Shown: piece by piece, positions 1 to 8,529 of the stretch
Layout of the letters: the number at the start of each line of letters is the position of its first letter
Numbering within the stretch: position 1 is the stretch's first letter
Assembly (NCBI RefSeq): GCF_039645995.1
Contig: NZ_CP147920.1
Coordinates: forward strand, 558,001-622,000
Origin: Sulfurimonas sp. HSL3-1
GTDB taxonomy: Bacteria; Campylobacterota; Campylobacteria; Campylobacterales; Sulfurimonadaceae
Reading direction: 5' to 3'
DNA: 64,000 nt
Notes under the pieces: generated by a model
Database searches by the model: none
What the model was told of the DNA's origin: nothing
The model's input: only the letters and a program-made list of their open reading frames with translations
Translations under genes and position numbers: made by a program

Positions 1-2
1 GT

Positions 3-437
3 TATATTGATACGAACTATAATGCTCCCGGGTCGGCGGGGGGCGTGTCCGAAAACGTTTCAACAGGGTATGTCGGTTTGAAGCTGGGCGGCGAGGAGGG
101 TGCCGTCCGATTTCTGCTCGACGGCGCTATCTGGCACACTGACGATTACAACTACGCCGGACGTATCGGCGGATCACTGCAGTACGTCTACCGTATGGCC
201 AAAACATTCGATCTCTTTTTCGGTGCGGCCTTCGGGGGTGCGAATTCCGTTGGTCGGACGAACGTCAACCTCTATTACGGCGCGGAAGGCGGGCTTGATG
301 TGGCTCTTTCTGGAGGGTGGTGGCTGCAGGCAGGCGGACGGTATGGCGATGTCGACGAAGGGAGCGATGATCAATGTATCCGTGACTTTTCTCAACTCTT
401 TCTGGCCGTCATCTATAAGTTCGGAGAGAGGCAATAG
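3..437 (+). CDS. Outer-membrane beta-barrel-like protein, 3' part only
   Basis: The reading frame is already open at the window edge (first readable residues YIDTNYNAPGSAGG), so this is the C-terminal part of a longer protein. It contains alternating hydrophobic/polar strands separated by Gly/Asn/Asp turns, such as LKLGGEEGAVRFLLDGA and WWLQAGGRYGD, which is the usual look of a small outer-membrane barrel. It ends LFLAVIYKFGERQ, so the terminal aromatic residue typical of barrels is not the last residue. No family could be named. A GTG at 45 lies in frame but is not needed, because coding continues upstream. Confidence 0.6.
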   Translation, partial: YIDTNYNAPGSAGGVSENVSTGYVGLKLGGEEGAVRFLLDGAIWHTDDYNYAGRIGGSLQYVYRMAKTFDLFFGAAFGGANSVGRTNVNLYYGAEGGLDVALSGGWWLQAGGRYGDVDEGSDDQCIRDFSQLFLAVIYKFGERQ

Positions 438-475
438 ATGCTCCGTTGCAATGAAATGCCAAAGGGATACTTCCG

Positions 476-901
476 ATGATCGAAACGCCGTATGTAAGTG
501 TCGACGGCATCGTTGAGCTCTTTGACAGTGAGGGGTGTTTTGTCGGCATCGTGCTGATATCGCGGAAAAACCCACCTTATGGTTGGGCTCTCCCCGGCGG
601 ATTCGTCGATATCGGTGAAACGGTCGAACAGGCGGTGTGCCGCGAGATGCATGAAGAGATCAGCCTGGAGGTGCAGGTGGATCGGCTGCTGGGGGTCTAT
701 TCGGATCCTGCCCGCGATCCGCGTTTTCATACGGTATCGGCCGTCTTTGTCTGTCGGGCAACGGGGGTGCCTATGGCGGCCGACGATGCGAAAGAGGTTC
801 GGGTCGTATCCCGGGATGAAGCGCACGCATTGCCGCTGGTCTTTGATCATCAGCGCATCATGGAAGACTACCTCTCAGGGAAGCAGTGCGTGACCGACTG
901 A
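476..901 (+). CDS. Nudix hydrolase
   Basis: This 141-residue protein probably hydrolyses a nucleoside diphosphate linked to another moiety; ADP-ribose pyrophosphatase-like members are the closest in appearance, but the substrate cannot be read from the sequence. The Nudix box spans about residues 42-64: GFVDIGE, then seven residues, then REMHEE. The Gly usually found near the end of the box is Ser63, while the metal-binding glutamates are kept. The ATG at 476 is preceded by AAGGGA at about 8 nt. It lies between an outer-membrane protein and glyQ with no obvious shared function. Confidence 0.88.
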   Translation: MIETPYVSVDGIVELFDSEGCFVGIVLISRKNPPYGWALPGGFVDIGETVEQAVCREMHEEISLEVQVDRLLGVYSDPARDPRFHTVSAVFVCRATGVPMAADDAKEVRVVSRDEAHALPLVFDHQRIMEDYLSGKQCVTD

Positions 902-934
902 GCCGTCGCCATCGATGCCTCAGAAAGGAGTGGC

Positions 935-940
935 TATAAT
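935..940 (+). promoter_or_regulatory. Extended -10 promoter element of glyQ
   Basis: The sequence TGGCTATAAT gives a perfect TATAAT with an extended TGn motif 28 nt before the glyQ ATG. There is no clear -35 box, which is normal for sigma-70 promoters in this phylum. The predicted start is near 947, and an AAGG at about 956 could serve as ribosome-binding site. Confidence 0.6.
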
Positions 941-967
941 GGCGTAATTTTTTTCAAGGCGATAGCG

Positions 968-1849
968 ATGTTGACATTTAGTGACCTGCTGCTCAAACTG
1001 CAGCAATTTTGGAAAGAACAAGGCTGTAATATCGTGCAACCCTACGATATCCCGGCCGGCGCGGGGACCTTCCACCCCGCGACTTTCCTCCGTTCGCTTG
1101 ATTCGACGCCGTGGTCGGTGGCTTATGTCGCCCCCAGCCGCCGTCCGACGGACGGGCGCTACGGCGAGAATCCCAACCGCCTGGGAAGCTACTACCAGTT
1201 TCAGGCCCTGATCAAGCCGAGCCCGGACAATATCCAGGAACTTTATCTCAAAAGCCTGGAGTACCTTGGACTGAATCTCCAAGAGCACGACATCCGTTTC
1301 GTCGAGGATAACTGGGAATCTCCGACACTCGGGGCCTGGGGCCTTGGCTGGGAAGTCTGGCTCAACGGGATGGAGGTGACGCAGTTTACTTACTTCCAGC
1401 AGGTCGGCGGTGTCGCCTGCGACCCCGTCGCCGTCGAGATTACCTACGGCACGGAGCGCCTGGCGATGTATCTTCAGGGCGTCGATACGGTCTTTGACAT
1501 CGTCTGGAACGAAAACGAATTCGGCAAAACACTCTACCGCGATATCCACAAAGAGGGGGAGATCGAGTTCTCCAAGTACAACTTCGAAGTGGCGGACACG
1601 GCGATGCTCTTTGCCGACTTCGATGCGAAGGCTGCGGAGTGCAAGCGTGCCCTCGATGCGGAACTTCCCCTGCCGGCCTACGACCTCTGTATGGCGGCCA
1701 GCCACACCTTCAACACACTCGACGCACGCAAGGCGATCTCCCAGACCGAACGCGCCAACTACATCCTCAAGATCCGTGAACTGGCCAAGGGGTGCGCGGA
1801 GCTCTACAAAGCCCAGGAAGCGGAGCGGCTGGCACGCGTAAAGGCGTAA
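968..1849 (+). CDS. glyQ: Glycyl-tRNA synthetase alpha subunit
   Basis: GlyQ is the catalytic subunit of the bacterial alpha2-beta2 glycyl-tRNA synthetase, charging tRNA-Gly in the cytoplasm. The 293 residues match the family length. The N-terminus [18 protein letters not shown], followed by [17 protein letters not shown] and [14 protein letters not shown], is highly characteristic, as is the [23 protein letters not shown] region. The beta subunit glyS is not in this window. In its place the next gene, 10 bp downstream on the same strand, encodes a RecD2-like helicase. Confidence 0.97.
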   Translation: MLTFSDLLLKLQQFWKEQGCNIVQPYDIPAGAGTFHPATFLRSLDSTPWSVAYVAPSRRPTDGRYGENPNRLGSYYQFQALIKPSPDNIQELYLKSLEYLGLNLQEHDIRFVEDNWESPTLGAWGLGWEVWLNGMEVTQFTYFQQVGGVACDPVAVEITYGTERLAMYLQGVDTVFDIVWNENEFGKTLYRDIHKEGEIEFSKYNFEVADTAMLFADFDAKAAECKRALDAELPLPAYDLCMAASHTFNTLDARKAISQTERANYILKIRELAKGCAELYKAQEAERLARVKA

Positions 1850-1859
1850 CCCCACTTTC

Positions 1860-4064
1860 ATGAAACTCATCGGCCAGATCGAGAAGATCTTCTACGAGGA
1901 CGAGGGGTTCTTTGTCGGCGTACTTGGGACGGGCGAAAAGATCAGCGGCCACTATTTCGAGAGCAGTGTCGCCAGCATCGAAAACGCAGCAGTCACCCTT
2001 GAGGGCGAATACGTCGAGCATCCCAAATACGGCCGTACCTTCAAATTCCATACCCTCAACGTCAACCAGCATGAACTTTTTTTCTTTCTCAACCGTGTCG
2101 TGAAGGGATTCCCAAAGAAGGTGACCGCGGAGCTGATCGAGCGCTTCGGCGAAGCGGGCCTCATTGACATCCTCGACAACGATATCGAAAAACTGACGGA
2201 ATTCGCGGGGATAAAACAGAAGCGGTTGGAACGGATCCAGGGGCGCTGGAAGCAGTTCCGTTCCATGCGGGAATTGGGGAGCCTTCTGGCCCCCTACGAC
2301 GTGACCCCCGCCATGTTGACGACGATTGCCGGGGCGATGAAAGAGGTTAAGGACCCTGTTGCGGCAATCCGGAAGAATCCCTATGTTCTGACGAATGTGG
2401 AGGGAATCGGGTTTAGGCGCGCCGATGAGCTGGCACTGAAGATGGGCGTCGATGCAGGCGACGAACGGCGTCTTGCCTGTGCCATGGAGTACGCGATCGC
2501 GCAGCGCTGCGAACGTGAAGGCAATAGCTGCCTGGGCAAAGCGGAGCTGTTCGCGGAGCTGGATACCCTGCTACAGGAGGGTGCCGTGTCGCAGCGTTAC
2601 GAAGCTGTGTTGGCGGAGCATATCGCGGAGGAGTCGATCCGCCCGTTGAACGGGGAGCTGCTCGCACCTGTCCGGTTGTACGAGGCCGAACGCTTCATTT
2701 ATGAGGAGTTCCGTCGCCGTTTGAAACGGCGCGACGAACCTTTAACGCGGGATCTCGAGGCTTTTCTGGCGAAGGCGTCCTTTACGCCGGGGGCGGAGCA
2801 GCGCGAAGCGCTCGAGACGCTTAATGGGGGAACGCGGCTGCTCTGTCTGGTAGGGTATGCCGGGACGGGGAAGAGTACGACGGCGAAGCTGCTGCTGGAC
2901 CTCCTGGCACTGCGGCATGGACGTGAACAGGTGATCACCTGTGCGCTCAGCGGGATTGCGTCGCAGCGCATCGGAGAGGTGAGCGGGTATGAGAGTGCGA
3001 CGATTCAGAGCCTGTTGGTGCGCTTCGAAGAGCGCGACTATATGCCCTACAAGGTCGTCCTCATAGATGAAGCCTCCATGATCAACGCGCCGCTTTTCGC
3101 CCGGCTGCTCAGCAAGTGCCACCGCGATGCGACGCTCATCATTGTCGGCGACGACGCACAGCTCCCGCCGATCGGTGCGGGGGATGTGCTGGGTGACATC
3201 ATCCGTTTCAAACTGATGCCGGTGGTGACGTTGACGAAGATCTACCGCCAAAGCGAGACACAGGCGATCCCGGCCATCGCCGATGCCGTGCGACACAGCG
3301 AGATCCCCGCACTTTTCGGTGAGTACGACGACTTCCGTTTCCTGCCGATCGCTTCGCGGGAGTTTCCCGACCGTGAGGCGCATGCCGGTGCGGTGCTGGC
3401 TGCCCTGGCGGAAGCGGCGGTGGGCATGATCCCGGTCTGCCGCGAACACCTGAAAGCCAAAGAGCTCTATCCCTATCTGACGGCTTTCCAGGTGATCAGC
3501 CCGATGAAGGGCGGGACCCTCGGCACCGAAAACCTCAACCGGGTGCTGCAGGGTTACTTCAACCCCTCTCCCCGCCAGACGGTTCAGCGGGGCGACAGAC
3601 GGTTTGCACTGATGGATAAGGTCGTTCACACGAAAAACGACAATATGCCCGCCTGGAGCCAGGAGGGGTACAAAGCGGAAGCCCCTTCGGAGAAGCACCG
3701 TATTTTCAACGGGATGCTGGGGCTGCTGTTCCGGATCGACGAGGAGGCGGAGCAGGTCTACGTCGTCTATCCTCTGGAGGAGATGGTCGTCTGCTACGAC
3801 TACACACAACTCACCTCCCATCTGATGCTTGCCTACGCCCTGACCGTGCACAAAGTCCAGGGAATGGAGTACGGCACTGTCGCGATGCCGCTGACCTTCA
3901 GTCACTATGCGATGCTGGACCGGAAACTGCTCTATACGGCGATCACCCGTGCGAAAGAGCACTGCTTGATCGTCGGTGAGACGGACGGGTTTGCACGTGC
4001 CCTGCTTCGGGGGGAAACCGTATCGCGCCGAACGGTGCTGCAGTATCTGGCAGACGTGCAATAG
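1860..4064 (+). CDS. recD2: RecD2-type ATP-dependent DNA helicase
   Basis: This 734-residue superfamily 1 helicase is of the RecD/TraA class that acts 5'-3' outside RecBCD. The N-terminal 300 residues form the RecD2-type extension with helix-hairpin-helix-like segments (VKGFPKKVTAELIERFG, NVEGIGFRRADELALK). The Walker A motif VGYAGTGKSTTAK lies near residue 333 and the Walker B-like VVLIDEASM near 400. The C-terminal UvrD-like segment AYALTVHKVQGMEYGTV lies near 657. Translation starts 10 bp after the glyQ stop with no clear Shine-Dalgarno, so the two are probably co-transcribed. A role in recombination or repair is inferred from the family. Confidence 0.88.
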   Translation: MKLIGQIEKIFYEDEGFFVGVLGTGEKISGHYFESSVASIENAAVTLEGEYVEHPKYGRTFKFHTLNVNQHELFFFLNRVVKGFPKKVTAELIERFGEAGLIDILDNDIEKLTEFAGIKQKRLERIQGRWKQFRSMRELGSLLAPYDVTPAMLTTIAGAMKEVKDPVAAIRKNPYVLTNVEGIGFRRADELALKMGVDAGDERRLACAMEYAIAQRCEREGNSCLGKAELFAELDTLLQEGAVSQRYEAVLAEHIAEESIRPLNGELLAPVRLYEAERFIYEEFRRRLKRRDEPLTRDLEAFLAKASFTPGAEQREALETLNGGTRLLCLVGYAGTGKSTTAKLLLDLLALRHGREQVITCALSGIASQRIGEVSGYESATIQSLLVRFEERDYMPYKVVLIDEASMINAPLFARLLSKCHRDATLIIVGDDAQLPPIGAGDVLGDIIRFKLMPVVTLTKIYRQSETQAIPAIADAVRHSEIPALFGEYDDFRFLPIASREFPDREAHAGAVLAALAEAAVGMIPVCREHLKAKELYPYLTAFQVISPMKGGTLGTENLNRVLQGYFNPSPRQTVQRGDRRFALMDKVVHTKNDNMPAWSQEGYKAEAPSEKHRIFNGMLGLLFRIDEEAEQVYVVYPLEEMVVCYDYTQLTSHLMLAYALTVHKVQGMEYGTVAMPLTFSHYAMLDRKLLYTAITRAKEHCLIVGETDGFARALLRGETVSRRTVLQYLADVQ

Positions 4065-4126
4065 AAGATTCGGGGTTCAGCGCAATGCATTAGGCTGACC
4101 GAAACTGCAGAATGTGCGGGTGGGGA

Positions 4127-4846
4127 CTATTCGCCGATGCCTTTGAAATAGTGCCGGGCGTCGGGCAGACTTTTACGGGGAATCTGCACAAGCAAGGGGC
4201 TCTTTGCCGGGTCGAGCCAGCGGATGATCGTTGCGAGCGCCTCTGCCGGCATCGACGTGCATCCGGCCGTACCGGCACCGGCGCCTCTTTCGATATGCAA
4301 AAAGATACAGGAGCCGCGCCCGGCTTCGGCTCCCCTGTTGTGTTCGACAACGACCCCCTGCCGGTAAAGCCCGTCCTCCCTCCGCATCCACTCAAAACTT
4401 CCGAAGGCGTGTCCCGGCCGAACGCGGATAATGCGGTTATAGGCTTCTGCGCGGCTGTCGTCGACGCAAACGAGGTCCGGCGTGGCCCGGAGGTAGGGCA
4501 TGGCTGACGCGGTTTTGTCGGCATAGCCGAAGACCGGACCCAGGGCAAAGATGCCCGCGGGTGCCCGACCGTCCCCTTCATGTTTGACCGGGTCGGAGGG
4601 GGCGTGGGGCAGCGCTATGGTCCCGATACCCCAGCCGAGTCCGTTTTGACCGAGGTTGACAGGAACCCTTTCGCCGACCGGTTCCCATCCGCCGGAAACA
4701 GCGGTGTAACGCTGCAGGAGTGCAGTGGAACGGTCCATGTCTTCCGCCACGACAAGCAGAAGCTGGTCGTGCGCGTAAACTGTCACACTTATCACATAAG
4801 AAAACAGATAAATCATATTTGCAAAACGTAACATCTCGTGGTACAC
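4127..4846 (-). CDS. Periplasmic L,D-transpeptidase (YkuD-type) family protein
   Basis: An N-terminal hydrophobic stretch (residues 5-25, ending VYAHDQ) looks like a signal peptide, and the rest carries the YkuD catalytic signature: His184 in IFLHIERG and the nucleophile Cys196 in GTAGCTSMP. The family makes 3-3 crosslinks or attaches proteins to peptidoglycan, or trims stem peptides. The usual S/T-H/R/x-G-C pattern reads T-A-G-C here. Two starts are possible: GTG at 4846, 2-3 nt behind a GAGGT, and ATG at 4834, 14 nt behind it. It is divergent from the acetyltransferase gene and convergent with the helicase gene. Confidence 0.8.
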   Translation of the reverse strand: MYHEMLRFANMIYLFSYVISVTVYAHDQLLLVVAEDMDRSTALLQRYTAVSGGWEPVGERVPVNLGQNGLGWGIGTIALPHAPSDPVKHEGDGRAPAGIFALGPVFGYADKTASAMPYLRATPDLVCVDDSRAEAYNRIIRVRPGHAFGSFEWMRREDGLYRQGVVVEHNRGAEAGRGSCIFLHIERGAGAGTAGCTSMPAEALATIIRWLDPAKSPLLVQIPRKSLPDARHYFKGIGE

Positions 4847-4902
4847 TTACCTCATAACGATAAAATGGTGATTACATCATAACATAGACGGCAGGGACGC
4901 AG

Positions 4903-5526
4903 ATGAATTTGAGTGTCAGAAAAGCGACGGAAAATGACGCCGATATCGTAGCAGACGCTATGCTTACAAGCTCGAGGGCCGGGAAGAAGATCGGTATTTT
5001 TGACCTGATTTTCGAAACGTCGGATAACGGGGCTTTGAAAGAGCATCTGCGTGCTTTGGCGCTGTCTACAACCAAAAGCTACTGCCATTACAGCAATTTT
5101 CTTCTTGCGGTGTCCGGCGGTGCCGTGGCCGGAACGATCTGCGGGTATGAACCCCGGGTGGCGACCCATGACGTCTTTACGAAAGCATTGGCCGAATTGG
5201 GCGTCGATGAAGGCTACCAGGAAAGGATCGCTACTTTTCTGCTGGTCAAACCGGAGATTGACCGCCAGACCTGGGTCGTGGATTTTATGACAGTGAATGA
5301 GGGGTACAACCCCCTTACCGTCTTTGCGGAGTTGATCAAAAAGAGCCTGCTCTCCGCGCGATTGAAAGGTTACCGGAAGGCACAAACGATGGTGGAAATA
5401 GGCTCTTCGGACGCGCAGATCCTTTATGAAAAGCTTGGCTTCGAAGTGATGGACGAGAAGCGAAGCGAGCTTTACGACGATCAGTTCGGGCGGGCCGGTA
5501 TCAAACGACTGCAGATGGCCCTGTGA
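4903..5526 (+). CDS. GNAT-family N-acetyltransferase
   Basis: The 207 residues start with the GNAT-like opening MNLSVRKATENDADIVADAM. Later comes a plausible acetyl-CoA binding strand-helix with WVVDFMTVNEGYNP, and the C-terminal IGSSDAQILYEKLGFEVMDEKRSEL is the classic GNAT motif B, where an aligned Tyr and GF follow the helix. The substrate is unknown. The last codons overlap the start of the antiporter gene (GTGA), so the two are translationally coupled and probably functionally linked. Confidence 0.75.
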   Translation: MNLSVRKATENDADIVADAMLTSSRAGKKIGIFDLIFETSDNGALKEHLRALALSTTKSYCHYSNFLLAVSGGAVAGTICGYEPRVATHDVFTKALAELGVDEGYQERIATFLLVKPEIDRQTWVVDFMTVNEGYNPLTVFAELIKKSLLSARLKGYRKAQTMVEIGSSDAQILYEKLGFEVMDEKRSELYDDQFGRAGIKRLQMAL

Positions 5527-6908
5527 CCTACACGCCTGACGTTTTTTCACTGCTGCCGCCTGTTGCGGCAATCGTGCTGGCTCTGCTGACACGGCAGGTG
5601 CTGCTCTCCCTGGCGGTCGGCACCCTGGCCGGGATTCTGGTCTATACCCATTTCGATCCGGCAGCGGCTGTCATCGAAATAGGAGCGCTTTTTGCCGGGC
5701 TCTTTACGACGCCGTGGATATTAAAGACCCTCGGATTCGCCGTTTTGGTGGGATCGGTCATGGAGCTTGTGCGGCGATCGGGCGGGATTGACGGGTTCGT
5801 CCATCTGCTACAGGAGCGTTACAAGATGCTCCGTTCCCGGCGCGGCGCGCTGCTGCTGGTCTACGTGACAGGGCTTGTCATTTTCATTGAATCCTCAATT
5901 ACCTCTTTGATCGCCGGTGCCATCGGCAGACCCCTGGCGGGGCGTTTCGGGTTCAGCCGCGAAAAACTGGCCTACGTTTGCGACTCCACGGCGGCACCAG
6001 TCTGTTCCCTGCTCGTTATCAACGGCTGGGGGGCGCTGTTGCTGGGGCTGATTACGACGCAGATCGCCGCGGGCTATCTCTACGGGGATGCGGTCAATAT
6101 CCTTGTCCATTCGGTGGTGTTCAACTTCTACGCCATGATTGCACTCGTGCTAACCTTTTCGGTGATCTGGTTTGAGTGGGATATCGGGCCGATGCGACGC
6201 TGCAGTGCAGAGCATGGGCCCTATGAACAGGAGGGACGGCACGGTGATGCTTCCTTGATGATCGTTCCGTTGCTGCTGATGGTGGCAGGGGTTTTCCTTT
6301 TCTTATGGATTTCCGGCGGCGGCGATCTGCTCAAAGGAAGCGGAAGCAGTGCCGTTTTCTATACGATGCTGTTGACGTTGGGCGGGATCGCGCTGCAATA
6401 CCGTCTGAAACAGGCTATATCGTGGCAGGAGTACTGGGACGCAGCCGTCAGCGGAGCGCGTGCACTGATCCCGATCGCCGCGATCTTGCTATTCGCTTTC
6501 GCGATCGGGAAGGTGATCGATCTGGTCGGGACCGGAAGCTACCTTGCCGGTTTCTTGGAGGAGGGGATGGCCCATGCCTGGCTTCCCGCTGCCGTCTTTG
6601 TACTGGCCTCGATCATGGCGTTTGCGACGGGGACAAGCTGGGGAACGTTCAGCGTGATGCTGCCCATTGCCGTGGTAATGGGGGCCGCGGGGGAGAGCTA
6701 TATGCCGCTGCTGATCGGTGCCGTGATCTCCGGCGGGGTGTTCGGGGACCACTGTTCTCCTATTTCCGATACGACGATCATCTCTTCCCTCGCGGCGGGG
6801 TGTGATCACATCGACCATGTACGGACTCAATTGCCCTATGCACTGCTGGCCGGAGGCGCAGCGCTTCTGATGTTCCTGGCGGTAGGATACGGTATCGAAG
6901 GGATTTAG
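5523..6908 (+). CDS. nhaC: NhaC-family Na+/H+ antiporter-like transporter
   Basis: This 461-residue inner-membrane protein has about a dozen hydrophobic segments. The fingerprints are FIESSITSLIAGAIGRPLAGRFGFSREK, DSTAAPVCSLLVINGWGA, FATGTSWGTFSVMLPIAV and GGVFGDHCSPISDTTIISS, which match the NhaC/Na+-H+ antiporter superfamily (COG1757 type). Substrate assignment within this superfamily is uncertain, since relatives also exchange malate/lactate or amino acids. Translation starts at GTG 5523, overlapping the acetyltransferase stop by four bases. It ends four bases into the convergent small gene. Confidence 0.85.
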   Translation: MTYTPDVFSLLPPVAAIVLALLTRQVLLSLAVGTLAGILVYTHFDPAAAVIEIGALFAGLFTTPWILKTLGFAVLVGSVMELVRRSGGIDGFVHLLQERYKMLRSRRGALLLVYVTGLVIFIESSITSLIAGAIGRPLAGRFGFSREKLAYVCDSTAAPVCSLLVINGWGALLLGLITTQIAAGYLYGDAVNILVHSVVFNFYAMIALVLTFSVIWFEWDIGPMRRCSAEHGPYEQEGRHGDASLMIVPLLLMVAGVFLFLWISGGGDLLKGSGSSAVFYTMLLTLGGIALQYRLKQAISWQEYWDAAVSGARALIPIAAILLFAFAIGKVIDLVGTGSYLAGFLEEGMAHAWLPAAVFVLASIMAFATGTSWGTFSVMLPIAVVMGAAGESYMPLLIGAVISGGVFGDHCSPISDTTIISSLAAGCDHIDHVRTQLPYALLAGGAALLMFLAVGYGIEGI

Positions 6909-7132
6909 GAGGAGAGGAGTTCGAAGCCTTCCGCTTTTTTGGCGGAGATGATGTTGAGCGAACTGAGCAAAGCCTCTTTTTTGCTGCTGAAGTAATGCTT
7001 TTTGGATGATTTTGAACAGTGAAGCCCGCAGTGGTGGATAACAAGATAATCGTTGAATAGCGTCGGGTAGAGGACGATCTTGTAGTAGGAGAGGGACCGG
7101 TTGTTTTTGCGTACCAGGGTCATTTTCCGCAT
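6905..7132 (-). CDS. Small WGR-like domain protein
   Basis: This 75-residue basic protein reads RSLSYYKIVLYPTLFNDYL, then HHCG, then YFSSKKEALLSSLN and KKAEGFELL. The pattern (aromatic-YKI strand, a short G turn, F-S-x-x-EA helix, K-x-x-GF end) resembles the WGR domain known from PARPs and MolR, with the WG turn reduced to CG. It consists of essentially one domain. The family call is an inference from pattern. The function is unknown; WGR domains often bind nucleic acid. It overlaps the antiporter gene by four bases, tail to tail. Confidence 0.5.
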   Translation of the reverse strand: MRKMTLVRKNNRSLSYYKIVLYPTLFNDYLVIHHCGLHCSKSSKKHYFSSKKEALLSSLNIISAKKAEGFELLSS

Positions 7133-7225
7133 TCCTGTTCGGTTTTGTTCATTGTAGCGGATTTGTTTTCAAAATGCAAAAAAACGGGGAAGAACACGGC
7201 AGGAGCCGACGCGGAGAAAAAGGAT

Positions 7226-7822
7226 CTATTCGTTGTCGGGAGCAGCGGCAGCAGTGTGGAAGGCTCCGCTATCGATATAGTGCAGCAGGGCTTTTGGGTA
7301 GACGGGCGGGATGGAAACGGTGAGCTCGCCTTTGGGCCCCAGGAAGAGCAGGGTCATTTCCGTCTGGGCTGCTGCTTCAAGCCACTCCCTCGGTACGCTG
7401 ATGTAAAAGTTGTCGTAATAGAGCCCGTCACGGATTTGGGAGGTATAAGGGAAAACATCATGCTGCTTTCCGGCAGTATCGATGGCTTTTTTGAACCCGC
7501 CCCAGGCAGTTGCCCTGAGACTGAAAAGGAGGAGATAGCGCGTGGGAATGATGTCGGTCACTTCGCCCGCATCGTCCAGGGTGAGTTGGACGGTAAAAGT
7601 CGTACTGATGGCCGCACGCTCTCCCAGAAAACGGGGGGAGGAGAGCCGGCTTGGCGGCACGATACTGACAAGGTTGCTTTCCGGATAGGAGACCTGCATG
7701 TGCTCAAGAAGATACGCTTCCGTCATGGGGTCGGGCACGGACTCCGGCACCGGTTTTTTGACACAGCCCGTAACAAGCAGGATAATAAGAAGCGGGAGTA
7801 ACCGGATGAGCGTTCGTTGCAT
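7226..7822 (-). CDS. Putative lipoprotein of unknown function
   Basis: I chose the ATG at 7822 because it gives a textbook lipoprotein signal: MQRTLIRLLPLLIILLVTGC, with a lipobox LVTG|C. Longer frames starting at 7840 and 7852 only add residues before it. The mature part (about 178 residues) has a central beta-rich segment (FTVQLTLDDAGEVTDIIPTRYL) and a later FYISVPREW and MTLLFLGPKGELTV. No family was recognised. Its start is only 38 bp from the divergent response regulator gene, so the two promoters must overlap, which could reflect a cell-envelope role. Confidence 0.72.
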   Translation of the reverse strand: MQRTLIRLLPLLIILLVTGCVKKPVPESVPDPMTEAYLLEHMQVSYPESNLVSIVPPSRLSSPRFLGERAAISTTFTVQLTLDDAGEVTDIIPTRYLLLFSLRATAWGGFKKAIDTAGKQHDVFPYTSQIRDGLYYDNFYISVPREWLEAAAQTEMTLLFLGPKGELTVSIPPVYPKALLHYIDSGAFHTAAAAPDNE

Positions 7823-7847
7823 TGTCGACAATTTTACCATATCCTGA

Positions 7848-7853
7848 TACAAT
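7848..7853 (+). promoter_or_regulatory. -10 box of the response regulator gene
   Basis: The sequence TGATACAAT supplies an extended -10 (TACAAT) that ends 7 nt before the ATG at 7861. No Shine-Dalgarno is present between them, so the mRNA would be leaderless or nearly so. This element also lies inside the longer possible reading frame of the divergent lipoprotein gene, which favours the shorter lipoprotein start. Confidence 0.5.
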
Positions 7854-7860
7854 CAACCGT

Positions 7861-8529
7861 ATGAAGAATGCGACAATCCTGCTGCTCGAAGACGATACGG
7901 CCCTGCATGAAACCCTGAGTGAATACCTTGAAGAGGAGGGGTTTGACGTAGTCGGCTGTTTCGACGGCGAGAGCGCGGAAGATCAGCTTTATGAGCGCAC
8001 CTTCGATCTTCTGATTCTGGATGTCAACGTCCCGGGAAAGAACGGTTTCGAGGTACTGAGGGAGGCGCGGGAACGCGGTGTTGAGACCCCGGCGCTTTTC
8101 CTGACGACGCGCGACAGCGCCGCCGATGCGGAACGGGGGTTCGAGAGCGGTGCGGATGACTATGTCCGCAAACCTTTTTCGCTCAAGGAGCTGCTGCTGC
8201 GGGTCCAGAGCATGCTCCGCCGCCGCTTCTCCCACCCCGTGAGCGAAAAGATGGATCTAGGGAGCGGGTTGGCCTTTGACCTGCAAAACGCACTGCTCTA
8301 CGACAACGGGGAACCGGTCAAACTGGCCGAAAAACCGCGAAAACTCCTGGAACTGCTGCTGCAGCGCCGCGGTGACGTCGTGACCCACGAAGTGATCAAC
8401 GCGCACCTTTGGGGCTTTGACGAGAGCCCCAGCGAGGAGGCGCTTCGCACCTACATCAAAACCCTCAGGAGTGCTGTTGGCAAAGACCGTATCATCAGTC
8501 ACAAACGTACGGGCTATCAGTTTCGCTGA
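7861..8529 (+). CDS. OmpR/PhoB-type response regulator
   Basis: This DNA-binding regulator has a receiver domain (about residues 1-115) and a winged-helix output domain (about 130-222). The acidic pair is in LLEDDTALHE, the phosphoacceptor Asp in FDLLILDVNVPGKNGFEVL, and the conserved Lys in DDYVRKPFSLKEL. The C-terminal part shows the typical LLELLLQRRGDVVTHE and RTYIKTLRSAVG segments. The ATG at 7861 is preferred to an upstream in-frame ATG at 7822, because it begins exactly at the receiver strand and lies just behind a -10 box. The partner kinase overlaps its 3' end. The regulated genes are not visible. Confidence 0.93.
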   Translation: MKNATILLLEDDTALHETLSEYLEEEGFDVVGCFDGESAEDQLYERTFDLLILDVNVPGKNGFEVLREARERGVETPALFLTTRDSAADAERGFESGADDYVRKPFSLKELLLRVQSMLRRRFSHPVSEKMDLGSGLAFDLQNALLYDNGEPVKLAEKPRKLLELLLQRRGDVVTHEVINAHLWGFDESPSEEALRTYIKTLRSAVGKDRIISHKRTGYQFR

